Source: Oscillospiraceae bacterium
Lineage (GTDB): Bacteria; Bacillota; Clostridia; Oscillospirales; Ruminococcaceae
Direction of reading: 5' to 3'
Assembly: GCA_016302225.1 (NCBI GenBank)
Contig: JAEDOB010000062.1
Span: forward strand, 1 to 9,985
DNA length: 9,985 nucleotides
Shown: positions 1 to 6,126 of the stretch, piece after piece
Layout: every line of letters begins with the position of its first letter
Numbering within the stretch: position 1 is the first letter of the stretch
Position numbers and translations under genes: made by a program
Notes under the pieces: generated by a model
What the model was told of the DNA's origin: nothing
Databases searched by the model: none
The model's input: only the letters and a program-made list of their open reading frames with translations

Positions 1-55
1 GAGCATTTGACTTTTAATCAAAGGGTCTGGGGTTCAAATCCCCAATGGCTCACCA
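1..55 (+). tRNA. tRNA-Lys (anticodon TTT), 5' end cut off by window start
   Basis: This is the 3' two-thirds of a tRNA. The 3' strand of the D stem (GAGC) is at 1-4. The anticodon arm is TTTGA / CTTTTAA / TCAAA at 6-22, with anticodon TTT at 13-15, which reads AAA/AAG lysine codons. The T arm is TGGGG / TTCAAAT / CCCCA at 28-44. The acceptor 3' strand is ATGGCTC at 45-51, discriminator A at 52, and CCA is encoded at 53-55. The acceptor 5' strand and half of the D arm lie to the left of the window. All visible stems pair correctly, so the gene looks functional. Its 3' end is of a kind often used as an attachment site by integrating elements. Confidence 0.93.
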
Positions 56-57
56 AG

Positions 58-101
58 AAAAATCCCTATTCTGCGTTGTTTGCGCAAAGTAGGGATTTTT
101 T
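58..101 (+). terminator. Rho-independent terminator of the tRNA-Lys transcript
   Basis: An 11-bp inverted repeat, AAAAATCCCTA (58-68) with TAGGGATTTTT (90-100), is followed by a T-rich tail (96-101 and 103-106). The 21-nt loop contains a second small palindrome, TTTGCGCAAA (79-88). It starts 3 nt after the encoded CCA, the expected place for the end of a tRNA transcript. Confidence 0.8.
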
Positions 102-121
102 GTTTTACATAAAAAGTCACC

Positions 122-142
122 TACTGCGACATTACTGCGACA
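122..142. repeat. Tandem direct repeat, two copies of TACTGCGACA
   Basis: Two identical 10-mers (122-131 and 133-142) are separated by one T, giving an 11-bp period, close to one helical turn. They sit in the 60-bp spacer between the tRNA-Lys terminator and the terminator of the leftward operon. The role is unknown. Short repeats beside a tRNA 3' end could be recombinase arm sites left by an integrated element, but no integrase gene is visible here, so that remains speculation. Confidence 0.6.
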
Positions 143-161
143 AAAGCTTTGAAAACTAAAG

Positions 162-190
162 AAAAACCGCCTTATTTAAGGACGGTTTTT
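162..190 (-). terminator. Terminator of the leftward operon (probably bidirectional)
   Basis: AAAAACCG (162-169) pairs with CGGTTTTT (183-190). The stem extends with CCTTA/TAAGG around one bulged A (182). Both strands end in a run of five T, so it can stop transcripts from either side. The TAA stop of the CPCC gene (176-178) lies inside the hairpin, which puts the end of the leftward operon here. Confidence 0.8.
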
Positions 191-385
191 GTAATCAGCT
201 TGTTTTTCCTGCCATCTTTTTCGAAAATCATTCAGGCTTTCGAAGTTTGCCCCGCCGCTGAAATCGGGACTTTTGAGTTGCACGCTGTCATCTTCCCATC
301 CGCATACGGGACAAATCTCATAGCTTCCGTATTTGGAAAAAGTATGCTTACCGCACACGGGGCATAAATGCTCGCCCAAAATCAA
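176..385 (-). CDS. CPCC family cysteine-rich protein (small zinc-ribbon-like)
   Basis: This 69-residue protein is built around two CPVCG knuckles near residues 8-12 and 25-29. They are followed by the block W-E-D-D near 30-33 and a GGAN-x-x-SLN-x-x-R segment near 44-54. This arrangement is characteristic of the CPCC cysteine-rich family (Pfam PF14206), whose function is unknown. The four cysteines probably bind one zinc or iron ion; that is inferred from spacing. The start codon is TTG at 385-383, directly after the hemW stop (TGA, 386-388), with GGAGG inside the hemW 3' end and 5 nt away. A second in-frame TTG two codons downstream (379-377) is a possible alternative start. The gene has no promoter of its own and is the last of a three-gene operon, so it is probably translationally coupled to hemW. 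The protein looks cytosolic: no signal peptide or membrane segment. Confidence 0.85.
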   Translation of the reverse strand: MILGEHLCPVCGKHTFSKYGSYEICPVCGWEDDSVQLKSPDFSGGANFESLNDFRKRWQEKQADYKNRP

Positions 386-1468
386 TCACTCCTCCAACAG
401 GTCAACAATTATCGAATTGGAAACCAAAAATCCTTCCCTTGTCAAGGCAAAACCGTCCGCAGTGCGCTTCATCAGCCCCGCCTTTTCGTAAACGGCAAAA
501 CGATTTTCAAAATGCCCCAGCTGTTCCGAAGGTATCTCGCTTCTGCAAAGTCCCTGTGAAAGACGAAGCTTTAACATTCCCCGCTCAAAGAAATCGGGCG
601 GCGTTTCCTGCAAAATTTCGGTGATCTTTTCCGCCCCGCCTGACAGATAACCGTCAAGATCGGGTCGGCAGGCATACCTTTTTCCGCCGTAAAATGAGTG
701 GGCAGCGGGACCAAAGCCGTAATATTCTCCGCAAAGCCAGTAAAGCAGATTGTGGCGGCACTCATATCCCTTCTGCGCAAAACTCGAAATTTCATACTGA
801 TAAAATCCCGAATTTTCAAGGTATTCGGCTGCCAGAAGATACATATCTGCCGCCGTGTCATCGTCGGGAACTCTGTCCCTCATACCGTTTTTGCTGTAAG
901 GCGTCCCCTCCTCGATTTTCAGCATATACGCAGAAACGTGGTTGACAGGCAGAGCCGTCAGCCGAGTGAGAGTTTCCGTAAGGCTGTCCTCAGTCTGTCC
1001 GCAGACGCCAAGCATAATATCCGCAGAAATATTCCGAAATCCAACATCATACGCAATTTTTACGGCATTTTCCGCTTCATCTGCGTTGTGAAGCCGTCCG
1101 AGAGCTTCCAGCTCGCCGCCGCAAAGTGACTGCACGCCGAAAGAAATGCGGTTTATCCCCGCCGCAAGATAGCCCTCCAGCTTTTCGTGAGATACGGAGT
1201 TAGGGTTTGCCTCTATGGAAATTTCTGCGCCCTTTGACGGGGCTGCCGCCGAAATTATCCGTCCCGCCTGTTCGGGTGACAGCAGCGAAGGCGTTCCCCC
1301 GCCGAAATAGACACTTCCCGCCCCCTCGAGGCAGTTTTTGCGAATATCCGTACAAAGTATATCCACATAGCTTTCGACTATATTCCCCGACACTGCCGTT
1401 GAATAAAAGTCGCAGTACGGGCATTTTCTCACGCAGAACGGGATATGAACATAAACTCCGAAGCTCAT
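386..1468 (-). CDS. hemW: Radical SAM haem chaperone HemW (formerly HemN-like coproporphyrinogen oxidase)
   Basis: This 360-residue protein is near the usual length of about 375. The N-terminus carries HIPFC with the radical-SAM cysteine triad C12-x3-C16-x2-C19, which holds the [4Fe-4S] cluster. In true HemN a fourth cysteine follows the triad; here the next residues are D-F-Y-S, the HemW pattern. FGGGTPS (55-61) is the SAM-binding GGE-like motif. Later come I-E-A-N-P, FGVQSL, DIMLG, HVSAYML and the HNLLYW...GFGPAAHS region, all typical of the family, and a small HemW C-terminal domain. Members bind haem and deliver it to respiratory haemoproteins. Older annotations as an anaerobic coproporphyrinogen oxidase are probably wrong for this type. 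The ATG at 1468-1466 overlaps the stop of the upstream cyclase gene in ATGA and has GGAGGA at 1480-1475, 6 nt upstream. The gene is cytosolic and the middle member of the leftward operon. Confidence 0.92.
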   Translation of the reverse strand: MSFGVYVHIPFCVRKCPYCDFYSTAVSGNIVESYVDILCTDIRKNCLEGAGSVYFGGGTPSLLSPEQAGRIISAAAPSKGAEISIEANPNSVSHEKLEGYLAAGINRISFGVQSLCGGELEALGRLHNADEAENAVKIAYDVGFRNISADIMLGVCGQTEDSLTETLTRLTALPVNHVSAYMLKIEEGTPYSKNGMRDRVPDDDTAADMYLLAAEYLENSGFYQYEISSFAQKGYECRHNLLYWLCGEYYGFGPAAHSFYGGKRYACRPDLDGYLSGGAEKITEILQETPPDFFERGMLKLRLSQGLCRSEIPSEQLGHFENRFAVYEKAGLMKRTADGFALTREGFLVSNSIIVDLLEE

Positions 1469-3678
1469 TCTTCGTCCTCCGAGGTATTTTCGGCAATGTC
1501 CGAATACTCGACAATATTGCCCTTGCTGCCCCTCTTGACCTCGTATATGGCATCATCAGCCTTTTTCATCAGCTCGTCAAGCCCCTTTGCATCATAGGGA
1601 TACCAAGCAACGCCGCCCGAAACGCTGACACGGTAGGGCGTTCCGTCGGGAAGGGTGATAGTTTTGCCGTTTACGACGGACCATATCTTTTTAAACTCCG
1701 CACGTATCTCGTCACGGTCGCCGTAGCCGTGGTAAAACAGATAAAACTCATCACCCGAACGGCGGCATGCCATACATCTGTGGTTCTGCGCTTCAAGCAG
1801 AGTATCGGACAGGCACTTTATATACATATCACCGTAATCGTGACCGTAATGGTCGTTTACATATTTCAGATTATCCAGATCCCACATAACAAGAGCGGAA
1901 ACTCGCAGTGACATCTTCCTGTTTTTGAACAATGCCTCAGTCCGCTCGGTAAATGCACGTCGGTTATAGATACCCGTCAGCAGGTCAATATCCCTTTCAT
2001 GCTGGAGCTTTTCCTGCTCGGTCATTTCCTTTGTAATGTCCATAACAGCGCCCAGAAGTGAGCCGTTTTCGTTGATTATCTGCAGCCTTATCCAGCGGAA
2101 TTTGCCGTTTGGCTCGGGCAGCTTGTAGATATTTCCCGTTTCATCGCAGAGATATTCCTTTATCTCGGCAAATCTCGTCATAAACGCCGCAGCGGGCAGA
2201 CAGCCGTTGTGAAGCTTGGAGCTGTCCATATCCAGAAGCTCGCAGAATTTCCCGCTGACAAAGCCGTAGCCCGAATTTTCCTTTATCTCGAAAACTCCCA
2301 CGGGGACATCTGCCACGTCCATTATCCTGGACATTTTTGAAGCAAACGCCTCCACCTCGCCCGAAAGCACCTCCACCGATGCACTGAGCTCATCTATCTC
2401 GCTGATACCCGTTTTGTCAAGTGAAATAGGCTCGGTAGGGTCGCTGGAACGAAGCTGCTTTATTAGCTTTGTAACAGGCTTTACCAGTGCTCGGCTTGCG
2501 GCAAGTACGCATATTACCGAAACAGCCACCGAAATCAGCATTGTGATTATCAGTATCTTCCGCAGATTGATGGACAGCTCATAAAGTGTGTCCCGCCTGA
2601 TAATGCCCGTGAGCACCCACTCATTCTCACCTGCGGCAGAAATGCTTATAGGCATGCTGAAGCCCGCCATTTCCGAATTGAACTCATCTGAGGGTAATAT
2701 CCTGCAAATGCCGTTTCTGTCGGGCTCAGAAGCAATAACTCCGTCATCTGCGGAATAAAGGCGCTTGTAGGCACTTCCGCTTACGGCTATCTTCCTTGTA
2801 AATTTCTCATTATCCGAACGGGTGGAAATTGCTCCCAGATAGTACGCTCCGAAAACTCCGCCGTCCAGCTCCTCATACTGCATCTGTGAAATAAGGTAGC
2901 CTTCATTCAGCTCAACGCCGACAATTCCCAGAAAATCGCCATTTGAGGAAATAAGCGGCATTGAAATGGTAACGCCGGGTGTGTCAAAACGGGAAAGCTT
3001 TACCCCCGTAAGTATCACCGGCTGAGAACTCTGCTCAAAGCTTCTGACATAGCTGTAAAATTCCTCCGTTTCCTCGGCAAGTGCACAGTTTGTCCAGCAG
3101 GTGTCAAGCATGATATTCATCTTTTTTGCATATTCCGCAGAACCCATTCTCAGCTGCAGATCACTGTCGCCGTTTGAAAGGGACGCAGAGTCATTGGAAC
3201 GCAGGAAATACGCTGCACGTCCCGCCGAAATATCCGAAGTCGAATCCGCGCAGCCCTCCAGAATAACGTAAGCACCCGTAACGGAATTGGTGCGCAGCAG
3301 ACTTCTCACATCATCGGAGAGAATATTTATAAGCTTGGTATTCAGCTTTGCATCGGTCAGCATATCATTAGCGGAAGCATGGTTTTCCGAAAGAGCTTCC
3401 TCGATCTCCGAAACCATCTGATCTCTGTCCTGCCAAAAATTTCCCCAGCGTTCGGAAAAGGAATGCTCTATCTCTCCCGCACGCCTGATAACGGCATTTT
3501 TGAAATTATTTGCTGCATTGTCCTCAACGTCCTTAAATATCCCGCCGAATACCAGCAGAACAAATATCAGCACCGACTGCATTACAGTCACCGCCAGAAC
3601 AGGCACCAGCAGTTTATTGAAGAAGGAAACACTTTTATTTGAATTCACTATGTAAAATCTCCATTCGTAAATATTCAT
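1465..3678 (-). CDS. Membrane sensor diguanylate cyclase (Cache-like sensor, PAS, GGDEF)
   Basis: Numbered from the ATG at 3678 the protein has 737 residues. Segments in order: short cytosolic N-terminus; membrane helix about 23-47; a roughly 320-residue outside region resembling a double Cache ligand sensor; membrane helix about 375-398; a HAMP-like linker (VKPVTKL...); a PAS domain about 445-555 ending in FRWIRLQ...GAVMDITKE; and a GGDEF domain about 557-725 (DLLTGIYNRRAF, FD-loop variant WDLDNLKYVND, SGGVAWYP). The signature is S641-G-D-E-F instead of GGDEF. The metal- and GTP-binding acidic residues are kept, so activity (2 GTP to c-di-GMP) is likely. The RxxD product-inhibition site is absent: the matching position reads N-H-R-C. 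The start is uncertain. GTG at 3753 would translate through a perfect palindrome and lacks a ribosome binding site. ATG at 3678 has only weak Shine-Dalgarno support. GTG at 3648 has GGAG 10 nt upstream and would give the tidiest N-terminus. The stop overlaps the hemW start by 4 nt. Confidence 0.88.
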   Translation of the reverse strand: MNIYEWRFYIVNSNKSVSFFNKLLVPVLAVTVMQSVLIFVLLVFGGIFKDVEDNAANNFKNAVIRRAGEIEHSFSERWGNFWQDRDQMVSEIEEALSENHASANDMLTDAKLNTKLINILSDDVRSLLRTNSVTGAYVILEGCADSTSDISAGRAAYFLRSNDSASLSNGDSDLQLRMGSAEYAKKMNIMLDTCWTNCALAEETEEFYSYVRSFEQSSQPVILTGVKLSRFDTPGVTISMPLISSNGDFLGIVGVELNEGYLISQMQYEELDGGVFGAYYLGAISTRSDNEKFTRKIAVSGSAYKRLYSADDGVIASEPDRNGICRILPSDEFNSEMAGFSMPISISAAGENEWVLTGIIRRDTLYELSINLRKILIITMLISVAVSVICVLAASRALVKPVTKLIKQLRSSDPTEPISLDKTGISEIDELSASVEVLSGEVEAFASKMSRIMDVADVPVGVFEIKENSGYGFVSGKFCELLDMDSSKLHNGCLPAAAFMTRFAEIKEYLCDETGNIYKLPEPNGKFRWIRLQIINENGSLLGAVMDITKEMTEQEKLQHERDIDLLTGIYNRRAFTERTEALFKNRKMSLRVSALVMWDLDNLKYVNDHYGHDYGDMYIKCLSDTLLEAQNHRCMACRRSGDEFYLFYHGYGDRDEIRAEFKKIWSVVNGKTITLPDGTPYRVSVSGGVAWYPYDAKGLDELMKKADDAIYEVKRGSKGNIVEYSDIAENTSEDEE

Positions 3679-3705
3679 TTTCTCACTAAGGAAATACTGA
3701 TTAAT

Positions 3706-3738
3706 GGGTGTTCCCCCGCCAAAGGCGGGGGAACACCC
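3706..3738. repeat. Perfect 15-bp GC-rich inverted repeat with AAA loop
   Basis: The left arm GGGTGTTCCCCCGCC (3706-3720) and the right arm (3724-3738) are exact reverse complements around a 3-nt loop. It lies in the presumed leader of the cyclase gene, 28 nt before its ATG at 3678, within otherwise AT-rich DNA. No T-run follows it on either strand (ACCTGTATAC to the right; ATTAATCAGT on the other side), so it is not a standard terminator. It may be an RNA leader hairpin, a protein-binding palindrome or a dispersed palindromic repeat element. Confidence 0.85.
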
Positions 3739-3805
3739 ACCTGTATACGTCACTTACAGTAACAAGAAAAATATAATTGACCATTTAATCAACATTTTCC
3801 TATAT

Positions 3806-3814
3806 ATCATACCA
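3806..3814 (-). promoter_or_regulatory. Possible extended -10 promoter of the cyclase-hemW-CPCC operon
   Basis: On the - strand the sequence TGG-TATGAT (3814 to 3806) fits an extended -10 element with one mismatch to TATAAT. There is no convincing -35 at the usual distance (AATATT at 17 bp). A start near 3799 would give a leader of about 120 nt containing the 33-nt palindrome. The placement is supported by the operon having no other good promoter in the divergent gap, but it is tentative. Confidence 0.35.
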
Positions 3815-3868
3815 TATTGAAATACAAAAATATTACACGGTTTGTTACCGTATTGTAAATAAAACCGC

Positions 3869-3897
3869 TTGAAATTTTCTTTGAAATGGTGTATAAT
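3869..3897 (+). promoter_or_regulatory. Sigma-A promoter of the glycosyltransferase operon
   Basis: TTGAAA (3869-3874) and a perfect TATAAT (3892-3897) are separated by exactly 17 bp, a near-consensus housekeeping promoter. Transcription would begin near 3904, giving a leader of about 52 nt before the ATG at 3956. It faces away from the cyclase operon. The two presumed start points are only about 105 bp apart, so a regulator bound between them could affect both. Confidence 0.78.
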
Positions 3898-3943
3898 GCC
3901 TTTATTAGGTTTGACTAAATAGCTTCTCTCAAAACCAACCATT

Positions 3944-3952
3944 GGACGTGAT
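3944..3952 (+). promoter_or_regulatory. Long ribosome binding site of the glycosyltransferase gene
   Basis: GGACGTGAT matches eight of nine bases of GGAGGTGAT, the full complement of the 16S rRNA 3' tail, and ends 3 nt before the ATG at 3956. This supports that start codon. Confidence 0.6.
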
Positions 3953-3955
3953 AAT

Positions 3956-5023
3956 ATGTATAATTTCTGTGCCGTTATCCCCTCGCTGAACCCCGATCAC
4001 AGGCTTGCAAGCATTGTCAGAAAGCTGCACGACAGGGATTTCCGCCGCATAATCGTGGTAAATGACGGCAGCGATTCCGACGAGATCTTCAGGCAGATAC
4101 AGTCGGAATACGGCTGCGACCTGCTCACACACTGCGTAAATCTCGGCAAGGGCAGGGCAATGAAAACCGCCATGAACCACTATATGAACAGCTATGCAGA
4201 CGAATGTGACGGAATTGTTTTCGTTGACGGCGACGACCAGCACGATGTTGACGACGTATGCAAATGCTGCGACAGTCTTTCGGAAAATCCCGGCTGCCTT
4301 ATCCTCGGTTCAAGGGATTTCAACTCGGAAGGCATACCGCCCCGCAGCCGATACGGAAACAAGGTGACCTCCCGCTTTTTCGGGCTTTTCTGCGGATTGA
4401 AGATAAGCGATACGCAAACGGGGCTTCGTGTCATACCGAACAGCCTTATCCCCGATTTTGTAGGTCTTGCGGGCGAACGGTTCGAGTATGAAACAAATAT
4501 GCTTCTGGAAACAAAGCGGCTTGCCATTCCCATAGTTGAAGTGCCCATCAGAACGATTTACGAGGACAACAACAAGCAGTCCCACTTTAATCCCATAAAG
4601 GATTCCATAGCCATCTACAAAATGCTGCTGGGCTTCGTGTCCTCCTCGCTGGCATCTGCGCTTATCGACCTGGGACTGTATCAGCTGCTTTTCATAGCGG
4701 CAAAGGCTCTTCCTATGAAATTCCGTATTCTGGCAGCAACGGTCATTGCACGAATAGCTTCATCGCTTTTCAACTATACCGTCAACAGCAAGCTGGTTTT
4801 CAGATGCTCGGAGAATCCGAAGAAAACTATCGTGAAATATTACCTGCTCTGCATAGTTCAGGCGGCGGCTTCATTCGGCGGAGTTTACGGACTTTCCTTT
4901 ATTTTCGGGGAAAAATCCCTTATCGCAAAGCTTATTGTGGACACAATTCTTTCGATTATCAGCTTTAAAATTCAGCAAAATTTTGTATTTAAAAATAAAC
5001 CTCGGCAGCCGTATGCCGAATAA
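3956..5023 (+). CDS. GT2 family glycosyltransferase fused to a GtrA-like membrane domain
   Basis: The 355-residue protein has two parts. Residues 1 to about 215 form a GT-A glycosyltransferase of the dolichyl-phosphate-mannose-synthase type. It has VNDGS (35-39), NLGKG (62-66), the metal-binding acidic motif D91-G-D93 followed by D-Q-H, GSRDF (118-122), DTQTGLR (152-158) and GERFEYE (173-179). Residues about 220-345 carry four hydrophobic helices with the conserved GtrA pattern (R-x-x-SS-x-x-NY-x-x-N and a terminal Q-x-x-FVF). Enzymes of this class move a sugar from a nucleotide donor to a polyprenyl phosphate on the inner membrane face. GtrA domains are thought to help flip such carriers. 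The sugar cannot be told from sequence. It is the first gene after a strong promoter. A 6-bp hairpin (5002-5007 with 5014-5019) lies just before its stop. The next gene starts 18 nt downstream, and the product likely feeds envelope glycan decoration. Confidence 0.9.
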   Translation: MYNFCAVIPSLNPDHRLASIVRKLHDRDFRRIIVVNDGSDSDEIFRQIQSEYGCDLLTHCVNLGKGRAMKTAMNHYMNSYADECDGIVFVDGDDQHDVDDVCKCCDSLSENPGCLILGSRDFNSEGIPPRSRYGNKVTSRFFGLFCGLKISDTQTGLRVIPNSLIPDFVGLAGERFEYETNMLLETKRLAIPIVEVPIRTIYEDNNKQSHFNPIKDSIAIYKMLLGFVSSSLASALIDLGLYQLLFIAAKALPMKFRILAATVIARIASSLFNYTVNSKLVFRCSENPKKTIVKYYLLCIVQAAASFGGVYGLSFIFGEKSLIAKLIVDTILSIISFKIQQNFVFKNKPRQPYAE

Positions 5024-5041
5024 ATTGAAATGGGGTATATT

Positions 5042-6106
5042 ATGGAAAATGCCGTTTTAAACGAAGCGGAGATAGAAAGCACTGCACCCAAAAAGCGCAG
5101 CGTAGGGCGCATTATCGGAATGGCCATAGGTCGTTTCTTTGCATTTATCGGGGTGATACTTCTGGCGGCGGTGATACTGCTTGTGGGGGTTTCTTATATT
5201 TTCTGCATGGGACCCTCCCCCTCTGCGTCCGACCTTTTTGTAAACACCATGATGGAAACAAGTGCCTTGAAATTTATCCCAAGAATGTTCTTTACCGAGG
5301 ACGAGATAGACGCCATCAGAAAGCGTAATTCCACCGTGGAAACGCTTGAAGTCACAGACCAGTCGCTTGTTGTCATTCCCACTCCCGAGGAGCTTTCCGA
5401 GGAGGAGGAACGGCTCCCGCTGGAAATAATCGACATTTCATCATCTACATATAAGGGCAAGCTTATGCTGGTGCGTGACCCGTCAAGGGTGGTTCTGGGC
5501 ACTCCCCCGTCGCTGGGCGGAAATGCAAAGGGCATTCAGATCTCGGAAATGGTCGAGCGTGAAGGCGGCATTGCGGGAATAAACGCAGGCGGCTTTCTGG
5601 ACGAGGGCGGTGTCGGAAACGGCGGTACTCCTCTGGGTATCGTTATCAAAAACGGCGAGCTGCTTTACAACGGCGGCGGCTCCATAGTTGTGGGCTTTGA
5701 CAAGGACAATAAGCTTGTTGTGGGCTGGATGACGGCTCAGGAGGCTATGGACAAGGGTCTGCGTGACGCTTGTTCCTTCGGTCCCGTGTTTATCGTAAAC
5801 GGCAAGCGTTCGGACGTTGCGGGAACAGGCGGCGGACTCAATCCCCGAACCTGTATCGGTCAGACTGCGGACGGAACCGTGCTCCTGCTTACCATCGACG
5901 GCAGACAGGCTACCAGTATCGGTGCAACATACGAGGACTGCATTAACATTCTTGAGGAATACGGTGCAGTCAACGCCGCCAACCTTGACGGCGGTTCATC
6001 AACGGTTATGTACTACAACGGCGAAATAATCAATGTCTGCGCCTCGGTATACGGTCCGAGAGATCTGCCCACGGCATTTGTGGTACTTCCCGAAAAGACA
6101 AATTGA
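5042..6106 (+). CDS. Membrane-anchored phosphodiester glycosidase (NAGPA domain)
   Basis: Starting at the ATG at 5042 the protein has 354 residues. That start has GGGG 6 nt upstream; an in-frame ATG at 5030 has no ribosome binding site and would add only four residues. A basic N-terminal tail (KKRSVGR) is followed by one membrane helix, about 24-54, a linker (55-135) rich in acidic residues, and a C-terminal NAGPA/phosphodiester glycosidase domain (PF09992), about 138-350. Conserved blocks are INAGGF (180-185), GNGGTPLG just after, the NPRT motif (267-270), T-I-D-G-R (284-288) and NLDGGSSTVMYYNG (314-327). Known members include the mammalian uncovering enzyme, which removes GlcNAc from a mannose-6-phosphate diester, and bacterial enzymes acting on surface phosphodiester glycans. 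By positive-inside topology the catalytic domain should lie outside the cell. Pairing with the upstream glycosyltransferase suggests a wall or surface polymer as substrate; the substrate itself is unknown. Confidence 0.9.
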   Translation: MENAVLNEAEIESTAPKKRSVGRIIGMAIGRFFAFIGVILLAAVILLVGVSYIFCMGPSPSASDLFVNTMMETSALKFIPRMFFTEDEIDAIRKRNSTVETLEVTDQSLVVIPTPEELSEEEERLPLEIIDISSSTYKGKLMLVRDPSRVVLGTPPSLGGNAKGIQISEMVEREGGIAGINAGGFLDEGGVGNGGTPLGIVIKNGELLYNGGGSIVVGFDKDNKLVVGWMTAQEAMDKGLRDACSFGPVFIVNGKRSDVAGTGGGLNPRTCIGQTADGTVLLLTIDGRQATSIGATYEDCINILEEYGAVNAANLDGGSSTVMYYNGEIINVCASVYGPRDLPTAFVVLPEKTN

Positions 6107-6126
6107 GGAAAGGATTGACATCGAAA

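Noticed and set aside
149..367. 72-codon + strand open frame across the terminator and CPCC gene
   Set aside because: It runs antisense to the CPCC gene, whose conserved cysteine knuckles show the - strand is coding.
1207..1911. 234-codon + strand open frame
   Set aside because: It is a mirror of the hemW and cyclase genes and crosses their junction; no domain and no ribosome binding site.
3706..3738. Palindrome as a Rho-independent terminator
   Set aside because: No run of T follows the stem on either strand, and no gene ends next to it.
3679..3753. N-terminal extension of the cyclase starting at GTG 3753
   Set aside because: It would be translated through the perfect palindrome, has no Shine-Dalgarno sequence, and adds a Gly/Pro-rich segment not expected before the first membrane helix.
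3679..3800. c-di-GMP (GEMM) riboswitch in the cyclase leader
   Set aside because: I looked for the conserved GEMM core and its tetraloop receptor and saw none; the leader holds only the simple palindrome.
3754..3942. 62-codon - strand open frame in the divergent gap
   Set aside because: It has no ribosome binding site, an AT-driven composition, and it overlaps both candidate promoters.
5002..5019. Hairpin TCGGCA/TGCCGA at the end of the glycosyltransferase gene as a terminator
   Set aside because: The stem has only 6 bp and is followed by AATAAATTG rather than a T run; the next gene starts 18-24 nt on, so transcription must continue.
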